Part shown: positions 21,348-35,648 of the stretch, one piece after another
Layout: every line of letters starts with the position of its first letter
Position numbering within the stretch: position 1 is the first letter of the stretch
Source: Scilla litardierei
Lineage: Eukaryota; Streptophyta; Magnoliopsida; Asparagales; Asparagaceae
Direction: 5' to 3'
NCBI GenBank assembly: GCA_030789695.1
Contig: CM061141.1
Span: 171,320,807 to 171,384,806, forward strand
DNA: 64,000 bases
Program-made: the position numbers and the translations under genes
Notes under the pieces: model-generated
Seen by the model: the letters and a program-made list of their open reading frames with translations, nothing else
The model's database searches: none
Told to the model about the DNA's origin: nothing

Positions 21348-24300
21348 TCTTCTCTTAATTTTTCTGTTGAAGATGGTGGTCTTCCTGGTTCCAATGGAAA
21401 TTTTTGCGGATTTTTCTTATCTTGAGGCTGTTTTTCTACATTTTCTGGATCCTTTTATGAAATGATATGATTTTTTTGGCCAAATTTTGTCATCTCCATT
21501 TTTCTGATGAAGATCACGATCTGCCAGTTCCAACGAACACTTTTGCAAATTTTTCTAAGCTAGGGATATTTTCTACATATTCTGGAAAAAATGGATCTTT
21601 ATATTAAATGATAGGTTTTTATAGCCTAATTTTGTCATCTCTTATTTTTCAGTTGAAGATAGCGGTCTTTTGGTTCCAACTGACTTTTTGCGCATTATTC
21701 TGACCTCGGGGCTATTTTCTAAATTTTCTGGAATATTTGTATCTTTTTATTAAATGATATGATTTATGGCCTAGTTGAAGATGATGATCTCTCAACGGAC
21801 ATTTTGCGTAATTTTCTAAGCTCAATGCTATTTTTTTACATTTTATTGAAGATGTGGATCTTTTTATTAAATAAAATGATTTTTGTAGCCTAATTTTGTC
21901 TTCTCTTATTTTATCAGTTGAACATGGTGATCTCCCGGTTCCAACGAACATCATTTTGGATTTTTCTGAGCTTGAAACTATTTTCTACATTTTAAGGAAG
22001 TTATGGTTCTTTTTATTAAATGATATGATTTTTTGGCCTAATTTTATTTTCTCTTATTTTTTATTTGAAGATGGCAGATATTTTTGCAGATTTTTCTGAG
22101 CTCGTGAATATTTTCTACAGTTTATTGAAGATGTGGTTCATTTTATTAAATGATATGATTTTTATAAACTAAGTTTGTCTTCTCTTATTTTTCCGTTGAA
22201 GATGGTGATATCCTGTTTCCAACGGAATTTTTTGCCGATTTTTTCGATCTCGGGGCTATTTTCTAAATTTTATGGAAGATATGTATCTTTTTATTAAATG
22301 ATATGATTTTTATAGACTAAGTTGTCTTCTCTTATTTTTCTGTTGAATATGGCGATCTTCCGGTTCCAACGGACTTTTTTGTGAATTTTCTGATCTATAT
22401 GCTATTTTCTATATTTTCTGTAAGATATGTACCTTTATATTAAATTATAGGATTTTTATAACCTAATTTTGTCTTCCCCTATTTTTCAATTGAAGATGGC
22501 GATCTCCTGGTTACAACGGACTTTTTTGTTGTTTTTTCTGAGCTCGGTGTTATTTTTTTCATTTTCTTGAATAAATGGATATTTTTATCAAATGATATGC
22601 TTTTTGTAGTCTAATTTTGTCTTCTCTTTTTTTAGTTAAATATGGTGATCTTTCGATTCCAATGGACATTTTAGCGGATTTTTCTGAGTTCGGTGCTCAT
22701 TTTCTACATTTTCTCGAAGATATGGATATTTTTATTAAATGATATGATTTTTTTGCCTAATTTTGTCTTCTCTTATTTTTTCGTTAAAGATGGCGATCTG
22801 CCGGTTTCAAGGACGTTTTTGTGGGATTTTATGAGCTCCGCACTATTTTCTACTTTTTCTGTAAGATAAGATTATTTATATTAAATCTAATGATTTTTAT
22901 AGCCTAATTTTATCTTCTTTTATTTTCCAGTTGAAAATGGCGATCTCCCGGTTCCAATATATATTGTTAGGAATTTTTTGAGATCGGGGCTATTTTCTAC
23001 ATTTTCTTGGAGACATGGATATTTTCATTAAATGATATGATTGTTATAGCCTAAATTTGTTCTCTTATTTTTCAGTTGAAGAAGATGATCTCCCGGTTCC
23101 AACATACATTTTATGGGTCATTTTATTAAATGATTTGTTTTTTCTACACTAAGATTGTCTTCTCTTATTTTTCACTCGCAAATGGCGATCTCCCGGTTCC
23201 AACATGCATTTTTGCAGATTTTTCTCACTACGAGACTATTTTCTACATTTTCTGAAAGACAGATCTTTTCATTAAATGATATGATTTTTGGCATAATTTT
23301 ATCTTCTCTTATTTTTTTCAGTTGAAAATAGCGATCACCCGGTTCGAACGGACATTTTTGCAGATTTTTTTTGAGATCGGAGCAATTTTCTACATTTTAT
23401 GTAAGAAATGGATCTTTTCATTAAGTGATATGATTTTTATAGCATAAGTTTGTCTTCTCTTATTTTTTTTCAGTTGAAGATCGTGATCTCCCCGGTTCCA
23501 ACGAACATTTTTGCAGATTTTTCTTAGCTCGGGACAATTTTTCTACATTTTCTGGAAGATATGGATCGTTTGATTAAATGATATGATTTTTGGCCTAATT
23601 TTGTCTTCTATTATTTTTTCAATTGAAGATTGTGATTACAACAGACATTTTTGATCATTTTCCTGAACTCTGATTTTTTTCAGTTTAAATGATATGATTT
23701 TTGTAGCCTAAATTTTGTCTTATCTTATTTTTTCCATTGAACATGGCGATCTCCTAGTTCCAACAAACATCTTTTCGGCTTTTTCTGAGCTCAGAACTAT
23801 TTTTCTACATTTTTGGGAAGTTATGGAACTTTTTATTAAATGATATGAATTTTTGCCCTAATTTTGTCGTCTCTTATTTTTTATTTGAAGATGGCAAATT
23901 CATGTTTCCAACAAACATTTTTGTAGATTTTCTGAGCTTGGGAATATTTTCTATAGTTTATTGAAGATGTGGTTCAATTTATTAAATGATATGATTTTTA
24001 TTGACTAAGTTTGTCTTCTCATATTTTTCAGTCGAAGATGGTGCTATTCTGTTTCCAATGGAATTTTTGCGAATTTTTCTGATCTCAGGGCTATTTTCTA
24101 AATATTATAGAAGATATGTATCTTTTTATTAAATGATATGATTTTTACTGCATAAGTTTGTCTTCTCTTATTTTTCAGTTAAAGTTGGCGATCTCGTATT
24201 CTGACATTTTTCTACAGACATTTTTGCGGATTTTTCTGAGTTCGTGACTATTTTTCTACATATTCTGGAAGATATGTATCTTTTTATTAAATGATATGAT

Positions 24301-24805
24301 TTTTGGACTAATTTTGTATTCTCTTTTTTTGTTAAAGATGGCAATCTCCTTGTTCTAACCGACTTTTTGCAGATTTTTCTGAGTCCGGGCAATTTTCTAC
24401 ATTTTCCGTAAGATTTGGATCTTTATATTAAATGATATGATTTTTATAGTATATTTTTTGTCTTCTCTTATTTTTTTCAGTTGAAAATGGCGATCTCTTG
24501 GTTTCACCGAAACTTTTTGCGTATTTTTCTGAGCTCGGTGCTATTATATATATTTTCTGAAAGATAAGGATCTTTAATTAATTGATATGATTTTTGTTGC
24601 CTAATTTTGTCTTCTCTTATTTTTCAGTTGATGATGGCAATCTTTTTATTAAACGATAACATTTTTGGCCTAATTTTATCTTCTCATATATTCGGTTGAA
24701 GATAGCGATCTTCTGGTTCTAACGGACAATTTTGCGGATCTTTCTAAACTGTGGACTATTTTTCACATATTCTGGAAGATATGGAACATTTTATTAAATG
24801 ATATC

Positions 24806-24965
24806 AAAGAAGACAAAATTAGGCCAAAATGTCCGTTGAAACCGGGAAAACGCCATCTTCAACTGAAATATAAGAGAAGAAGAAATTTGGAACTGGGAAA
24901 TCGCCATCTTCATCTATAAAAATGTCTGTTGTAACCGAAAAATCGCCATCTTCAACAGATAAGAT
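24806..24965 (-). repeat. Inverted Sat1 module, copy 2
   Basis: Same arrangement as at 8010-8190: entry at ATATCAAAGAAGACAAAATT, inverted shortened monomers with AAATCGCCATCTTCATCTAT, and exit at ATATCATTTTCTGAGCTTGG. It is flanked by shortened monomers near 24630 and 25086, as copy 1 is. Confidence 0.87.
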
Positions 24966-27900
24966 TTCTATATATCATTTTCTGAGCTTGGTGCTATTTT
25001 CTATATTTTATGAAAGAAATTTATCTTTTTTTAATTGATAAGATTTTTGTAGCCTTAGTTTGTCTCCTCTAATTTTCCAGTTAAAGATGGAATCTTTTTA
25101 TTAAATGATATAATTTTTAGCCTAATTTTTTCTTCTCTAATATTCCAGTTGAAGATGGTGATCACCCGGTTCCAACAAACATTTTTGTGAATTTTTTGAG
25201 CTCCGGGCTATTTTCACATTTTTGGAAGATATGTATCATTTTATTAAACGATATGCTATTTTGGCCTAATTTTATCTTCTTTTATTTTTTTACTTGAAGA
25301 TGGCGATCTCAGGGTTCCAACAGATATTTTTGCAGAATTTTCTGAGCTCGGGGTTATTTTGTACACTTTCTGGAAGATAAGAATCTTTGTATTAAATGAT
25401 ATGATTTTTATATCCTATTTTTTGTTCTTATTTTTCAGTTAAAGATGGCAATCTTCCTGTTCGAACAGACATTTTTGTGGATTTTTCTGATCTCCTTGCT
25501 ATTTTCTACATTTTATTAAAGATATAGATCTCTTAATTAAATGACAAGATTTTTATAGCCTAACTTTTGTCTTCTCTTATTTTTCAGTTGAAGATGGCGA
25601 TCTCCAGGTTCCAACGGACATTTTTATGGATTTTTCTTAACTTTGGGCTTTTTTCTACATTTTCTGGAAGATTTGAATCTTTTTATCAAATGATATAATT
25701 TTTCGGCCTAATTTTGTCTTCTCTTTTTTTCAGTTGAATATTGCGATCTCTCAGTTCCAACGGACATTAATGCAGATTTTTCTGAGCTGGGTGCTATTTT
25801 CTACATTTATGGTCGATATGTATCTTTTCATTAAATGATATGTTTTTTGTCCTAATGTTGTCTTCTTTTATTTTTCAGTTGCAGATGGCGATCTCTCGGT
25901 TCCAACGGACATTTTTTCGGATTTTTCTGAGCTCCGAGCTATTTTCTACATTTTCTGTATGATACGAATCCTTATCTTAAATGATATGATTTTTATAACC
26001 GAATTTTGTCTTCTCTTATTATTCTGATGAAGATGGCGATACCATAGTTCCAACAAACATTTTTGCGGATTTTTCTGAGCTCAGGGCTATTTTCTACATT
26101 TTTGAAAAGTTTTGTATCTTAATAATAAATGATATGATTTTATAGCATAAGTTTGTATTCTCTTATTTTTTAGTTGAAGATGGCAATCTCCCGGTTCCAA
26201 AAGGACATTTTGCGTATTTTTTGAGCTCGGTGCTATTTTCTACATTTTATGGAAGATAAACAACTTTTAATTAAATAATATGATTTATGTAGCTTACATT
26301 TGTCTTCTCTTATTTTTTTAGTTAAAGATGGCGATCTCCTAGTTCCAACAGACATTTTTACAGATTTGTTTTAGCTTGAGACTAATTTTCTATATTTTCA
26401 GGAAGATACGTATCTTTTTAAGCATGATATGATTTTTTTGGCCTAATTTTGTCTTCTCTTTTTTCCTTTGAAGATGGCGATCTCCCGGATCCAATGGACA
26501 TTTATTTGTGCAGATTTATTTTGAACTAGGAATATTTTCTATATTTTTTGTATAATATGAATCTTTTTATTAAATGATATGATTTTTATAACCTAATTTT
26601 GTCCTATCTTATTTTTCAGTTGAAGATGTCGATCTGCATGTTCCAATGGACATTTTTGCAGGTTTTTCTGAGCTCGGGGCTATTTTCCTACATTTTTTAG
26701 AAGTTAAGGATGTTTTTATTAATTGATATGACTTTTTGGCCTCATTTTGTTTTCTTTTATTTTTTAGTTGAAGGTAGCGATCTCCCGTTTCTACCGGACA
26801 TTTTGCCTTATTCTGACATCGGGATTATTTTCTAAATTTTCTGGAAGATATGGATCTTTTTATTAAATGATATGATTTTTGGCCCAGAAGTCTTCTCTTA
26901 TTTTTCAGTTGAAGATGGTGATCTTCCTGTTCCAACAGACATTTTGCAGATTTTTATAAGCTCGGTGCTATTTATTACATTTTTATAAATGATAGGATTT
27001 TTATAGACTACGTTTGTCTTCTCTTATTTTCTTCAGTTGAAGATGGCGATCTCCCGGTTCCAATGGATATTTTCGCAGATTTTTCTCAACTTGAGGCGAT
27101 CTTTCTACATTCTCTTGAAGATATGGTTCTTTTTATGAAATGATGTGATTTTTTGGCCTAATTTTTGTCTTCTCTGTTTTTTAGACGAAGATGATGATCT
27201 CCCAGTTCTAACGAACATTTTTTACGGATTTTTTGAGCTCCATGATATTTTCTACATTTTATATAAGATATGAATCTTTATATTAAATGATACGATTTTT
27301 ATTGCCTGATTTTGTCTTCTCTTATTTTTTTAGTTGAAGGTGGCGACCATGGTTCCAATGAACATTTTTGCGGATTTTTTTGAGCTCGGTGATTTTTTCT
27401 AAAATTTATGGAAGATAAAGAACTTTTTTATTAAATGGTATTATTTTTATAGCCTATATTTGTCTTCTCTTATTTTTTTAGTTGAAGATGGAGATCTCTC
27501 GATTCCAATGAAAATTTGGATTTTTCTGAGCTCCAAACTATTTTCTACTTATTTTGGAAGATATGGATCTTTATATTAAATGATATGATTTTTATGGTTT
27601 AATTTTTTATTCTCTTATTTTTCAGTTGCATATGGCGTTCTATCGGTTCAAACAGACATTTTTTGCGTATTATTCTGACCTCGGGGCTATTTTCTAAATT
27701 TTCCGGAATATAAGTATCATTTTATTAAATGATATAATTTTTGGCCTAATTTTATCTTTTCTTATTTTTCGGTTGAAAATAACGATCTCCCTGTTCCAAC
27801 AGACTTTTTGTGGATTTTTATGAGCTCGGTGTTATTTTCTAAATTTTATGAAAGATAAGGATCTTTTTAGTAAATGATTGATTTTCTATTTTCTATATTT

Positions 27901-29019
27901 TCTATATTTTTACGATCTCCCTGTTCCAGCAGACTTTTTTGTGGATTGCTATATTCTAATTTTTTCAGTTGAAAATGGCGATCTACCTGTTTCCACAGGA
28001 ATTTTTACGGATTTTTCTTTGTTTGGCATTATTTTTCTTCCTCTCCTCGAAGATATGGATATTTTTATTAAATGATATGATTTTTTGGCCCAATTTTGTC
28101 TTCTCTTTTTTCCAGTTGAAGATGGCGATCTCCCGGTTCCAATTTACATTTGTGCGGATTTTTTTGAGCTCCGGCCTATTTTCTACATTTTCTATAAGAT
28201 ATGGATCTTTATATTAAAGGAAATGATTTTTATAGACTAATTTTGTCTTCTCTTATTTTTTCAGTAGAAGATTGCGTTCTTCCGGTTTCATTGGACATTT
28301 TGGCGGATTGTTCTGAGCTCGGGTCTACTTTTCTACATTGTTGGGAAGTTATGGATATTTTTATTAAATGATATGATTTTTTTGCCAAAGTTTGGCTTCT
28401 CTTATTTTTAAGTTGAAGATGGTAATCTCCGGATTCCATCAAACATTTTTTGCTGATTATTCTTACCTCGGGCTATTTTCTAAATTTTCTGGAAGATATG
28501 GATCTTTTATTAAATGATTTAATTTTTGTCCTAAGTTTGCATTCTCTTATTTTTCAGTTGAATTGGTGATCTCCCATTTCCAATTAATATTTTTGCGGAT
28601 TTTTCTTAGCTCGTTGCTATTTTATACATTTTATGGAAGATTTTTATAGCCAACATTTTTCTTCTCTTATTTTAAGGCGAAGGAGGCGATCTACCGGTTT
28701 CAACGGACATTTTTGTAGACTTTTCATAGCTTAGGACTATTTTTCTACATTTTCTATAAGATATGTATTTTTTATGAAATGATATGATTTTTTGGCCTAG
28801 TTTTGTCTTTTTTCTGTTAAAGATGGCGATCTCCCAGTTCCAACGGGCATTTTTGTAGATTATTCTGACCTCGGGGCTATTTCCTAATTTTTTTGGAAGA
28901 GATGCATCTTTTTATTAAATTTTAGGATTTTGGCCTAAATTTGTCTTCTCTTATTTTTTTAAGTTGAAAATGACGATCTACCGGTTCCAACGGACATTTT
29001 TGCGGATTTTTTGCAGCTT

Positions 29020-29090
29020 GGAACTAGGAAATCGCCATCTTCATCTTTAAAAATGGCTGTAAATCACCATCTTCAACTGATAAGATTTTT
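29020..29090 (-). repeat. Inverted Sat1 module, copy 3 (shortened)
   Basis: Begins in GAACTAGGAAATCGCCATCT and leaves at TATATATCGTTTTCTGAGCT. It lacks the first part of copies 1 and 2. It is followed by the same shortened monomer (near 29215) and by the GTGCACTTTCTG variant monomer (29492), paralleling 25350 after copy 2. Confidence 0.8.
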
Positions 29091-29209
29091 ATATATCGTT
29101 TTCTGAGCTTGGTGCTATTTTCTACATTTTATGAAAGATATGGATCTTTTAATTAATTGATATGATTTTTGTAGCCTAAATTTAAATTTGGCTTCTCTTA
29201 TTTTCCAGT

Positions 29210-31768
29210 TGAAGATAGCGATCTTTTTATTAAATGAAATGATATTTTGGCCTAATTTTGTCTTCTCATACATTTCAGTTGAAGATGGAGATCTCCCGGT
29301 TCCAACGAACATTTTTGCGGATTTTTCTGAGCTCCGATTTATTTTCCACTTTTTTGGAAGATATGTAACATTTTCTTAAATGATATGATATTTTGGCCTA
29401 ATTTAGTCTTCTCTTATATTTCGGTTGAAGAAGACGATCTCTCGGTTCCAAGGGACATTTTTACAGATTTTTCTGAGCTCGAGGCTATTTTGTGCACTTT
29501 CTGAAAAATAAGAATCTTTATATTAATTGATATGATCTTTATTTCCAATTTTATTCTTCAATTGAAGATGTCGATCTCCTAGTTCCAACGGATATTTTTG
29601 CGGATTTTTCTGAGCTCCAGCCTATTTTCTATATTTTATTAAATATATGGATCTCTTTATTAAATGACAAGATTTTTATAGCCTAATTTTGTCTTCTCCT
29701 ATTTTTTTAGTTGAAGATAGCGATTTCCCGGTTCCAACGGAAATTTTTGCAAATTTTTTCTTAGTTTCGGGCTTTTTTCTACGTTTTCTTGAAGATGCGA
29801 ATCTTTTTATTAAATGATATGAATTTTTGACCAAATTTTGTTTTCAATTTTTTCAGTTTAATATTGCAATCTCCTGGTTCCAACGGTCATTTGTGCGGAT
29901 TTTTCTTAGCTCGGTGCAATTTACTACATATTATGGCATATACGTATTTTTAATTAAATGATACGATTTTTGGCTTAAGTTTGTCTTCTTTCATTTTCAG
30001 TTGAAGATGCGATCTCCCGGTTTCAACAGACATTTTTTCGGATTTTTCTGAACTCCGAGCTATTTTCTACATTTTCTATATGATATAAATTTTTATATTA
30101 AATGAAATGATTTTTATAACCTAATTTTTTCATCTCTTAACATTCAGTTGAAGATGGCGATCTTCTGGTTCCAACGGATATTTTTGTCGATTTGAGTCTT
30201 TTTATTAAATGATATGATTTTTTGGCCTAGTTCTGTCTTCTATCTTTTTAGTTGAATATTGCGATCTCCCAGTTCCAACGGACATTTGTGCGGATTTTTC
30301 TAAGTTCGGTGCAATTTTCTACATTTTATGGCAGATATGTATCTTTTTATTAAATGATATGATTCTTGACCTAATTTTGTCTTCTTTTATTTTTTAGTTG
30401 AAGATGGCAATCTCCTGGTTCCAACGGACATTTTTTCGGATTTTTCTGAGCTACGATCTATTTTCTACATTTTCTGTATGATTTGAATCTTTATATTTTT
30501 TTGGTGACCTGGACTCTCCACCGCCTCACAAGTGGGGTGGTCAGGCACCAAACCGTAGGGTATGGAAGGCTGACCCACGCCCTGCATACCGGGTTAGTTG
30601 AGAGAATTAAGCAAGGTAGCCATCGGTCCTGAATCTTTATATTAAATGATATGATATTTATAACCTAATTTTGTCTTTTCTAATTATTTAGTGGAAAATG
30701 GCGATCTCCCGGTTCTAACGGACATTTTTGTCGATTTTTCTGAACTCGGGGCTATTTTTCTACATTTTCAGGAAGTTATGTATATTTTATTACAAAAATG
30801 ATTTTTTGACCTAATTGTTTCTTCTCATATTTTTCAGATGAAGATGGCTATCTACCGGTTTCAACAAATATTTTTGCCGCTTTTTTCGAGCTCCGGGCAA
30901 TTTTCTACATCTTCAGAAGTTATGTATCTTTTATTAAATGATGTGATTTTTATACACTAATGTTGGCTTCTCTTATTTTTGGTTGAAGATGGCAATCTTC
31001 CGGTTCCAACTGACATATTTGGGTTTTTTGACCTCGGTGTTATTTTCTACATTTTATGGAAGATATAGAATGTTTTATTAAATAATACGATTTTTATAGC
31101 CTACATTAGTATTCTGTTATTTTTTAGTTGAAGATGGCAATTCCCCCGGCTTCAACGGACATTTTTACAGATTTTTCTACATTTTCTGGAAGTTTTGTAT
31201 CTTTTTATGAAATGACATGATTTGTTGGCCCAATTTTGTCTTCTCTTTTTTTTAATTTGAAGATGGCGATCTCCTAGTTCCAAAGGACATTTATGCGGAT
31301 TTTTTTTGAGCTCCAATCTATTTTCTATATTTTTTGTATAATATTAATCTTTATATTAAATGATATGATTTTTATAACCTAATTTGGCATCTCTTATTTT
31401 TTTTCAGATGAAGATGGTGATCTCCCTGTTCCAAGGGACGTTTTTTTGAGGATTTTTCTTAGCTTGGGTCTATTTTTCGACATTTTCGAAAAGTTATGGA
31501 TCTTTTTATTAAATTATATGTTTTTGGCCTAATTTTGTCTTCTTTTATTTTTCAGTTGAAGATTGCGATCTCCCATTCAAACAGACATTTTGCTAATTAT
31601 TCTGACTTTGAGACTATTTTCTCAATTTTCTAGAAGATATGTATCTTTTTATTAAATGATAAGATTTTTGGCCTAATTTTATATTTTCTTATTTTTCAAT
31701 TGAAAATGGCGATCTCCCAGATCTAATGGAAATTTTTGCATAATTTTCGAATTTCGGTACTATTTTCT
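29210..31768 (+). repeat. Left arm of a large inverted duplication
   Basis: This segment is matched in reverse complement by 35649-38160. Landmarks pair in mirror order: the shortened monomer (29215 and 38150), the GTGCAC variant (29492 and 37868), the SINE-like insert (30498-30629 and 36730-36863) and the AGATCTAATGGAAATTTTTG word (31730 and 35690). Identity judged by eye is about 93-95%, higher than to other copies on the same strand. Confidence 0.85.
30498..30629 (-). mobile_element. SINE-like poly(A) retroinsertion, left copy
   Basis: A 132-bp non-Sat1 sequence flanked by a 14-bp direct repeat TGAATCTTTATATT (30484-30497 and 30630-30643). In minus orientation it starts GGACCGATGGCTACCTTGCT and ends GTCCAGGTCACC plus A6. 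Size, A-tail and long TSD fit a SINE-type retrotransposon. GGTGGAGAGTCC near the 3' end is only loosely like a Pol III B box, so the family is unassigned. Confidence 0.7.
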
Positions 31769-34700
31769 ACATTTTATGAAAGATATGGATTTTTTTATTA
31801 AATGATATAATTTTTATATCCACGTTTTTCTTCTCTTATTTTTAGTTGAATATTGCGATCTATAGGTTCCATCAAACATTTTACTAATTTTTGTTAGCAT
31901 AGGGCAATTTTTCTTCATTTTATGGAAGAAATAGATCATTTTATTAAATGATATGATTTTTGCCATATTGTTATTTCCTCTTATTTTTCAATTGAAGACG
32001 GGGTTCTCACAGTTCCAACGGCGATTTTTGCGGATTTTTTTGACCTAGATGCTATTTTCTTCATTTTCTTGAAGATATGGATCTTTTCATTAAATGCTAT
32101 GAATTTAGGCCTAATTTATTCTTCTCTTCTTTTGCAGATGAAAATCACCGGTTACAACAAATTTCGATTATTTTTCTGAGCTCCGGGCTATTTTCTAAAT
32201 TTTTTGTAAGATATGAATTTTAAGATTAAATGATATGATTTTTATAGCCTAATTTTTGTCTTCTCTGATTTTGTTAGTTGAAGATGTCGATCTCCTGATT
32301 CCAACCGGCATTTTACGAATTTTTCTAAACTCGAAAATATTTTCAATAGTTTATTGAAGATATGGATGTTTGTATTAAATGATATGATTTCTGTGGCCTA
32401 ATTTTGTCTTCTCTTATTTTAGATGAAGATGGCGATCTCCCGGTTCCAACGGACATTTATGCGAATTTTTCTGAGCTCTGGGATATTTTCTACATTTTCT
32501 GTAAGATATGGACTATATATTAAATGAAATGATTTTTATGACCTAATTTCGTCTTCTATTATTTTTTTAGTTGAAGATGGCGATCACCTGTTTCCAACGA
32601 AATTTTTTGCATATTTTTCTGAGCTCGGTGCTATTTTCTATATTTTTTGGAACATAAGGATCTTCATATTTTTTGATATGATTTTTGGTGCCTAATTTTG
32701 TCTTCACTTATTTTCCAGTTGTTCATGATGATCTTTTTTTAAATGATAGGTTTTTTGGCCTTATTTTGTCTTCCCTTATTTTTTTTAGTTTAAGATGACG
32801 TTCTCCCGGTTCCAATGGACATTTTTGTGGATTTTTGACATAGATGATATTTTCTATATTCTATGGAAGATATGGATCTTTTTAATAAATAATATGATTT
32901 TGGCCTAATTTTGTCTTTTTATATTTTTAAATGAAGATGGCGATCTCCGAGTTCCAACTGACATTTTAAATATTTTCTAAGTACGGGGCATTTTTTCTAC
33001 ATTTTAAGGAAAATATGGATCATTTTATTAAATGCTATTTTAGACTTAATTTTGTCTTTTCTTATTTTTCTGTTGAAGATGGCGTTATCTCTGTTCCTAC
33101 GGATATTTTTGCGGATTTTTTTTGACGTAGAGGCTATTTTCTACATTTTCTGGAAGATATGGATCTTTTTATTATATAATTTGGGTTTTAAGCCTAATTT
33201 TGTCATCTCTTATTTTTCAGATTAAGATGGAGATTTTCCAGTTCCAACGAACGTTTTTGCATTTTTAGCTACTGGTTATTTTCTAAATTTTCTATAAGAT
33301 ATGTATCTTTAAAATAAGAGATATGATTTTTCTAGCCTACTTTTGTCTTCTCTTATTTTTCAGTTGAAGATGGTGATCTCCCTGTTCAAACAGACATTTT
33401 GCAGATTTTACTTAGCTCGGAGCTATTTTCTGGATGATATGCATCTTTTAAGTTAAATGATATGATTCTTTGCTTAATTTTTCCTTCTCTTATTTTTCAA
33501 TGGAAGATAGCGATCTTACTGTTCCAACGGACATTTTTGCGGATTTTTCTGGGCTCGGGATATTTTCTGCATTTTCTAGAAGATATGGATCGTTTTATTA
33601 AATGATATCATTTTGGCCAAATTTTATTTCTTCTTATTGTTTATTTGAAGATGCCAATCTCCCTGTTCCAACGGATATTTTTGGGGATTTTTATGCTCAG
33701 TGATATTTTCTATATTTTATTGAAGAATGAATCTTATTAAATGAAATGATTTTAGCCTAATTTTGTCTTCTCTTATTTTTCAGTTGAAGATGGCAATCTG
33801 CCAGTGTCCAACGGACAATTTTGTGGATTTTTCTGAGCTCGAGGCTATTTTCTACATTTTTGTTAAGTTATGAATCTTTTTATTAAATGATATGATTTTT
33901 TGAACTAAATTTGTCTTCTCCTATTTTTCAATTGAAGATGGAGATATCCCGGTTCCAATGGACAGTTTTGCATATTATTCTGACCTCGGGGCTATTTTCT
34001 AAATTTTCTTGAAGATATGGATATTTTTAAAAAATGATATGAGTTTTGGCCTAATTTTGTCTGCTCTTATTTTTCAGTTGAAGATGGCGATATTTTAGTC
34101 CCAACGAACATTTTTATGGATTTTTCAAAGCCCGGTGCTATTTTCTACAATGTATGGAAGATATGAATTTTTTATTAAATGATATGATTTTTATATCCTG
34201 CGTTTTTCTTCTCTTATTTTTTCAGTTGAATATTGCGATCTACCGATTCCAGCAGACATTTTTAGTGATTTTTGTTACCTTGGGGCTATTTTTCTTCATT
34301 TTATGAAGATATGGATCATTTTTTTAAAGGATATGATTTTTGGCATAATGTTGTCTTCTCTCTTATTTTTTTTAGTTGAAGATGGCGTGCTCACGGTTCC
34401 AACGGAGATTTTTGCGAATTTTATCTTTACATATTTTTTAGATAAAGATGGCAATTTCCCGGTTCCAACAGACATTTTGCAGATTTTTCTTATCTCTGTG
34501 CTATTTTCTTCATTTTCTGTAAGATATATATCTTTAAATTAAATAATATGACTTTATAGCCTTATTTTGTCTTCTCTTATTTTCAGTTGAAAATGGCGAT
34601 CTCCATGTTCCAACCGACATTTTTGTGGATTTTCTGAGCTTGGTGCTATTTTCTTTATTTTATTGAATACATGGCTCTTTTTATCAAATGATATGATTTT

Positions 34701-35148
34701 TTAACCTAATTTTGTCTTCTATTATTTTTCACTTGAAGATGTTGATCTCCCGCTTTCAACGGACATATTTGCAGATATTTCTTAGCTTGTGACTTATTTT
34801 CTACATTTTAGAAAAGTTATGGATCTTTTTATTAAATGATATGATTTTTTGGCCTAATTTTGTCTTCTCTTTTTTTAATTGAAGAAGAAGATCTCCGTCT
34901 TCGATTTCCAAAAAACATTTGTGCAGATTTTTCTAAGATCCGGGCTATTTTCTAAATTTTCTAGAAGATATGGATTTTTATATTAAGTGATATGATTTTT
35001 ATAGCCTAATTTTGTCTTCTCTTATTTTTCAGTTGAAGATGGCGATTTCTCGGTTCCAACAAATATTTTTGCGTCTTTTTTGAGCTGGGGACTATTTTTC
35101 TACAGTTTCGAAAAGTTATAGATCTTTTTTAAATGATATGATTTTTAG

Positions 35149-35648
35149 NNNNNNNNNNNNNNNNNNNNNNNNNNNNNNNNNNNNNNNNNNNNNNNNNNNN
35201 NNNNNNNNNNNNNNNNNNNNNNNNNNNNNNNNNNNNNNNNNNNNNNNNNNNNNNNNNNNNNNNNNNNNNNNNNNNNNNNNNNNNNNNNNNNNNNNNNNNN
35301 NNNNNNNNNNNNNNNNNNNNNNNNNNNNNNNNNNNNNNNNNNNNNNNNNNNNNNNNNNNNNNNNNNNNNNNNNNNNNNNNNNNNNNNNNNNNNNNNNNNN
35401 NNNNNNNNNNNNNNNNNNNNNNNNNNNNNNNNNNNNNNNNNNNNNNNNNNNNNNNNNNNNNNNNNNNNNNNNNNNNNNNNNNNNNNNNNNNNNNNNNNNN
35501 NNNNNNNNNNNNNNNNNNNNNNNNNNNNNNNNNNNNNNNNNNNNNNNNNNNNNNNNNNNNNNNNNNNNNNNNNNNNNNNNNNNNNNNNNNNNNNNNNNNN
35601 NNNNNNNNNNNNNNNNNNNNNNNNNNNNNNNNNNNNNNNNNNNNNNNN
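35149..35648. other. Assembly gap, 500 N
   Basis: Exactly 500 undetermined bases, a conventional size for a gap of unknown length. Sat1 orientation differs on the two sides. Confidence 0.99.

Larger units (their letters stand above)
21348..35148 (+). repeat. Sat1 satellite array, main left block
   Basis: About 13.8 kb of consecutive 146-bp monomers in + orientation up to the assembly gap. Successive GATGGCGATC words from about 25.6 to 27.0 kb fall close to 146 bp apart. Monomers diverge from each other, but groups recur in the same order, so higher-order repeats exist. Each monomer ends with a pyrimidine tract and CAG (CTCTTATTTTTCAG). Short ORFs in the array are chance readings of diverged monomers. 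One SINE-like insertion lies at 30498-30629. Confidence 0.95.
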
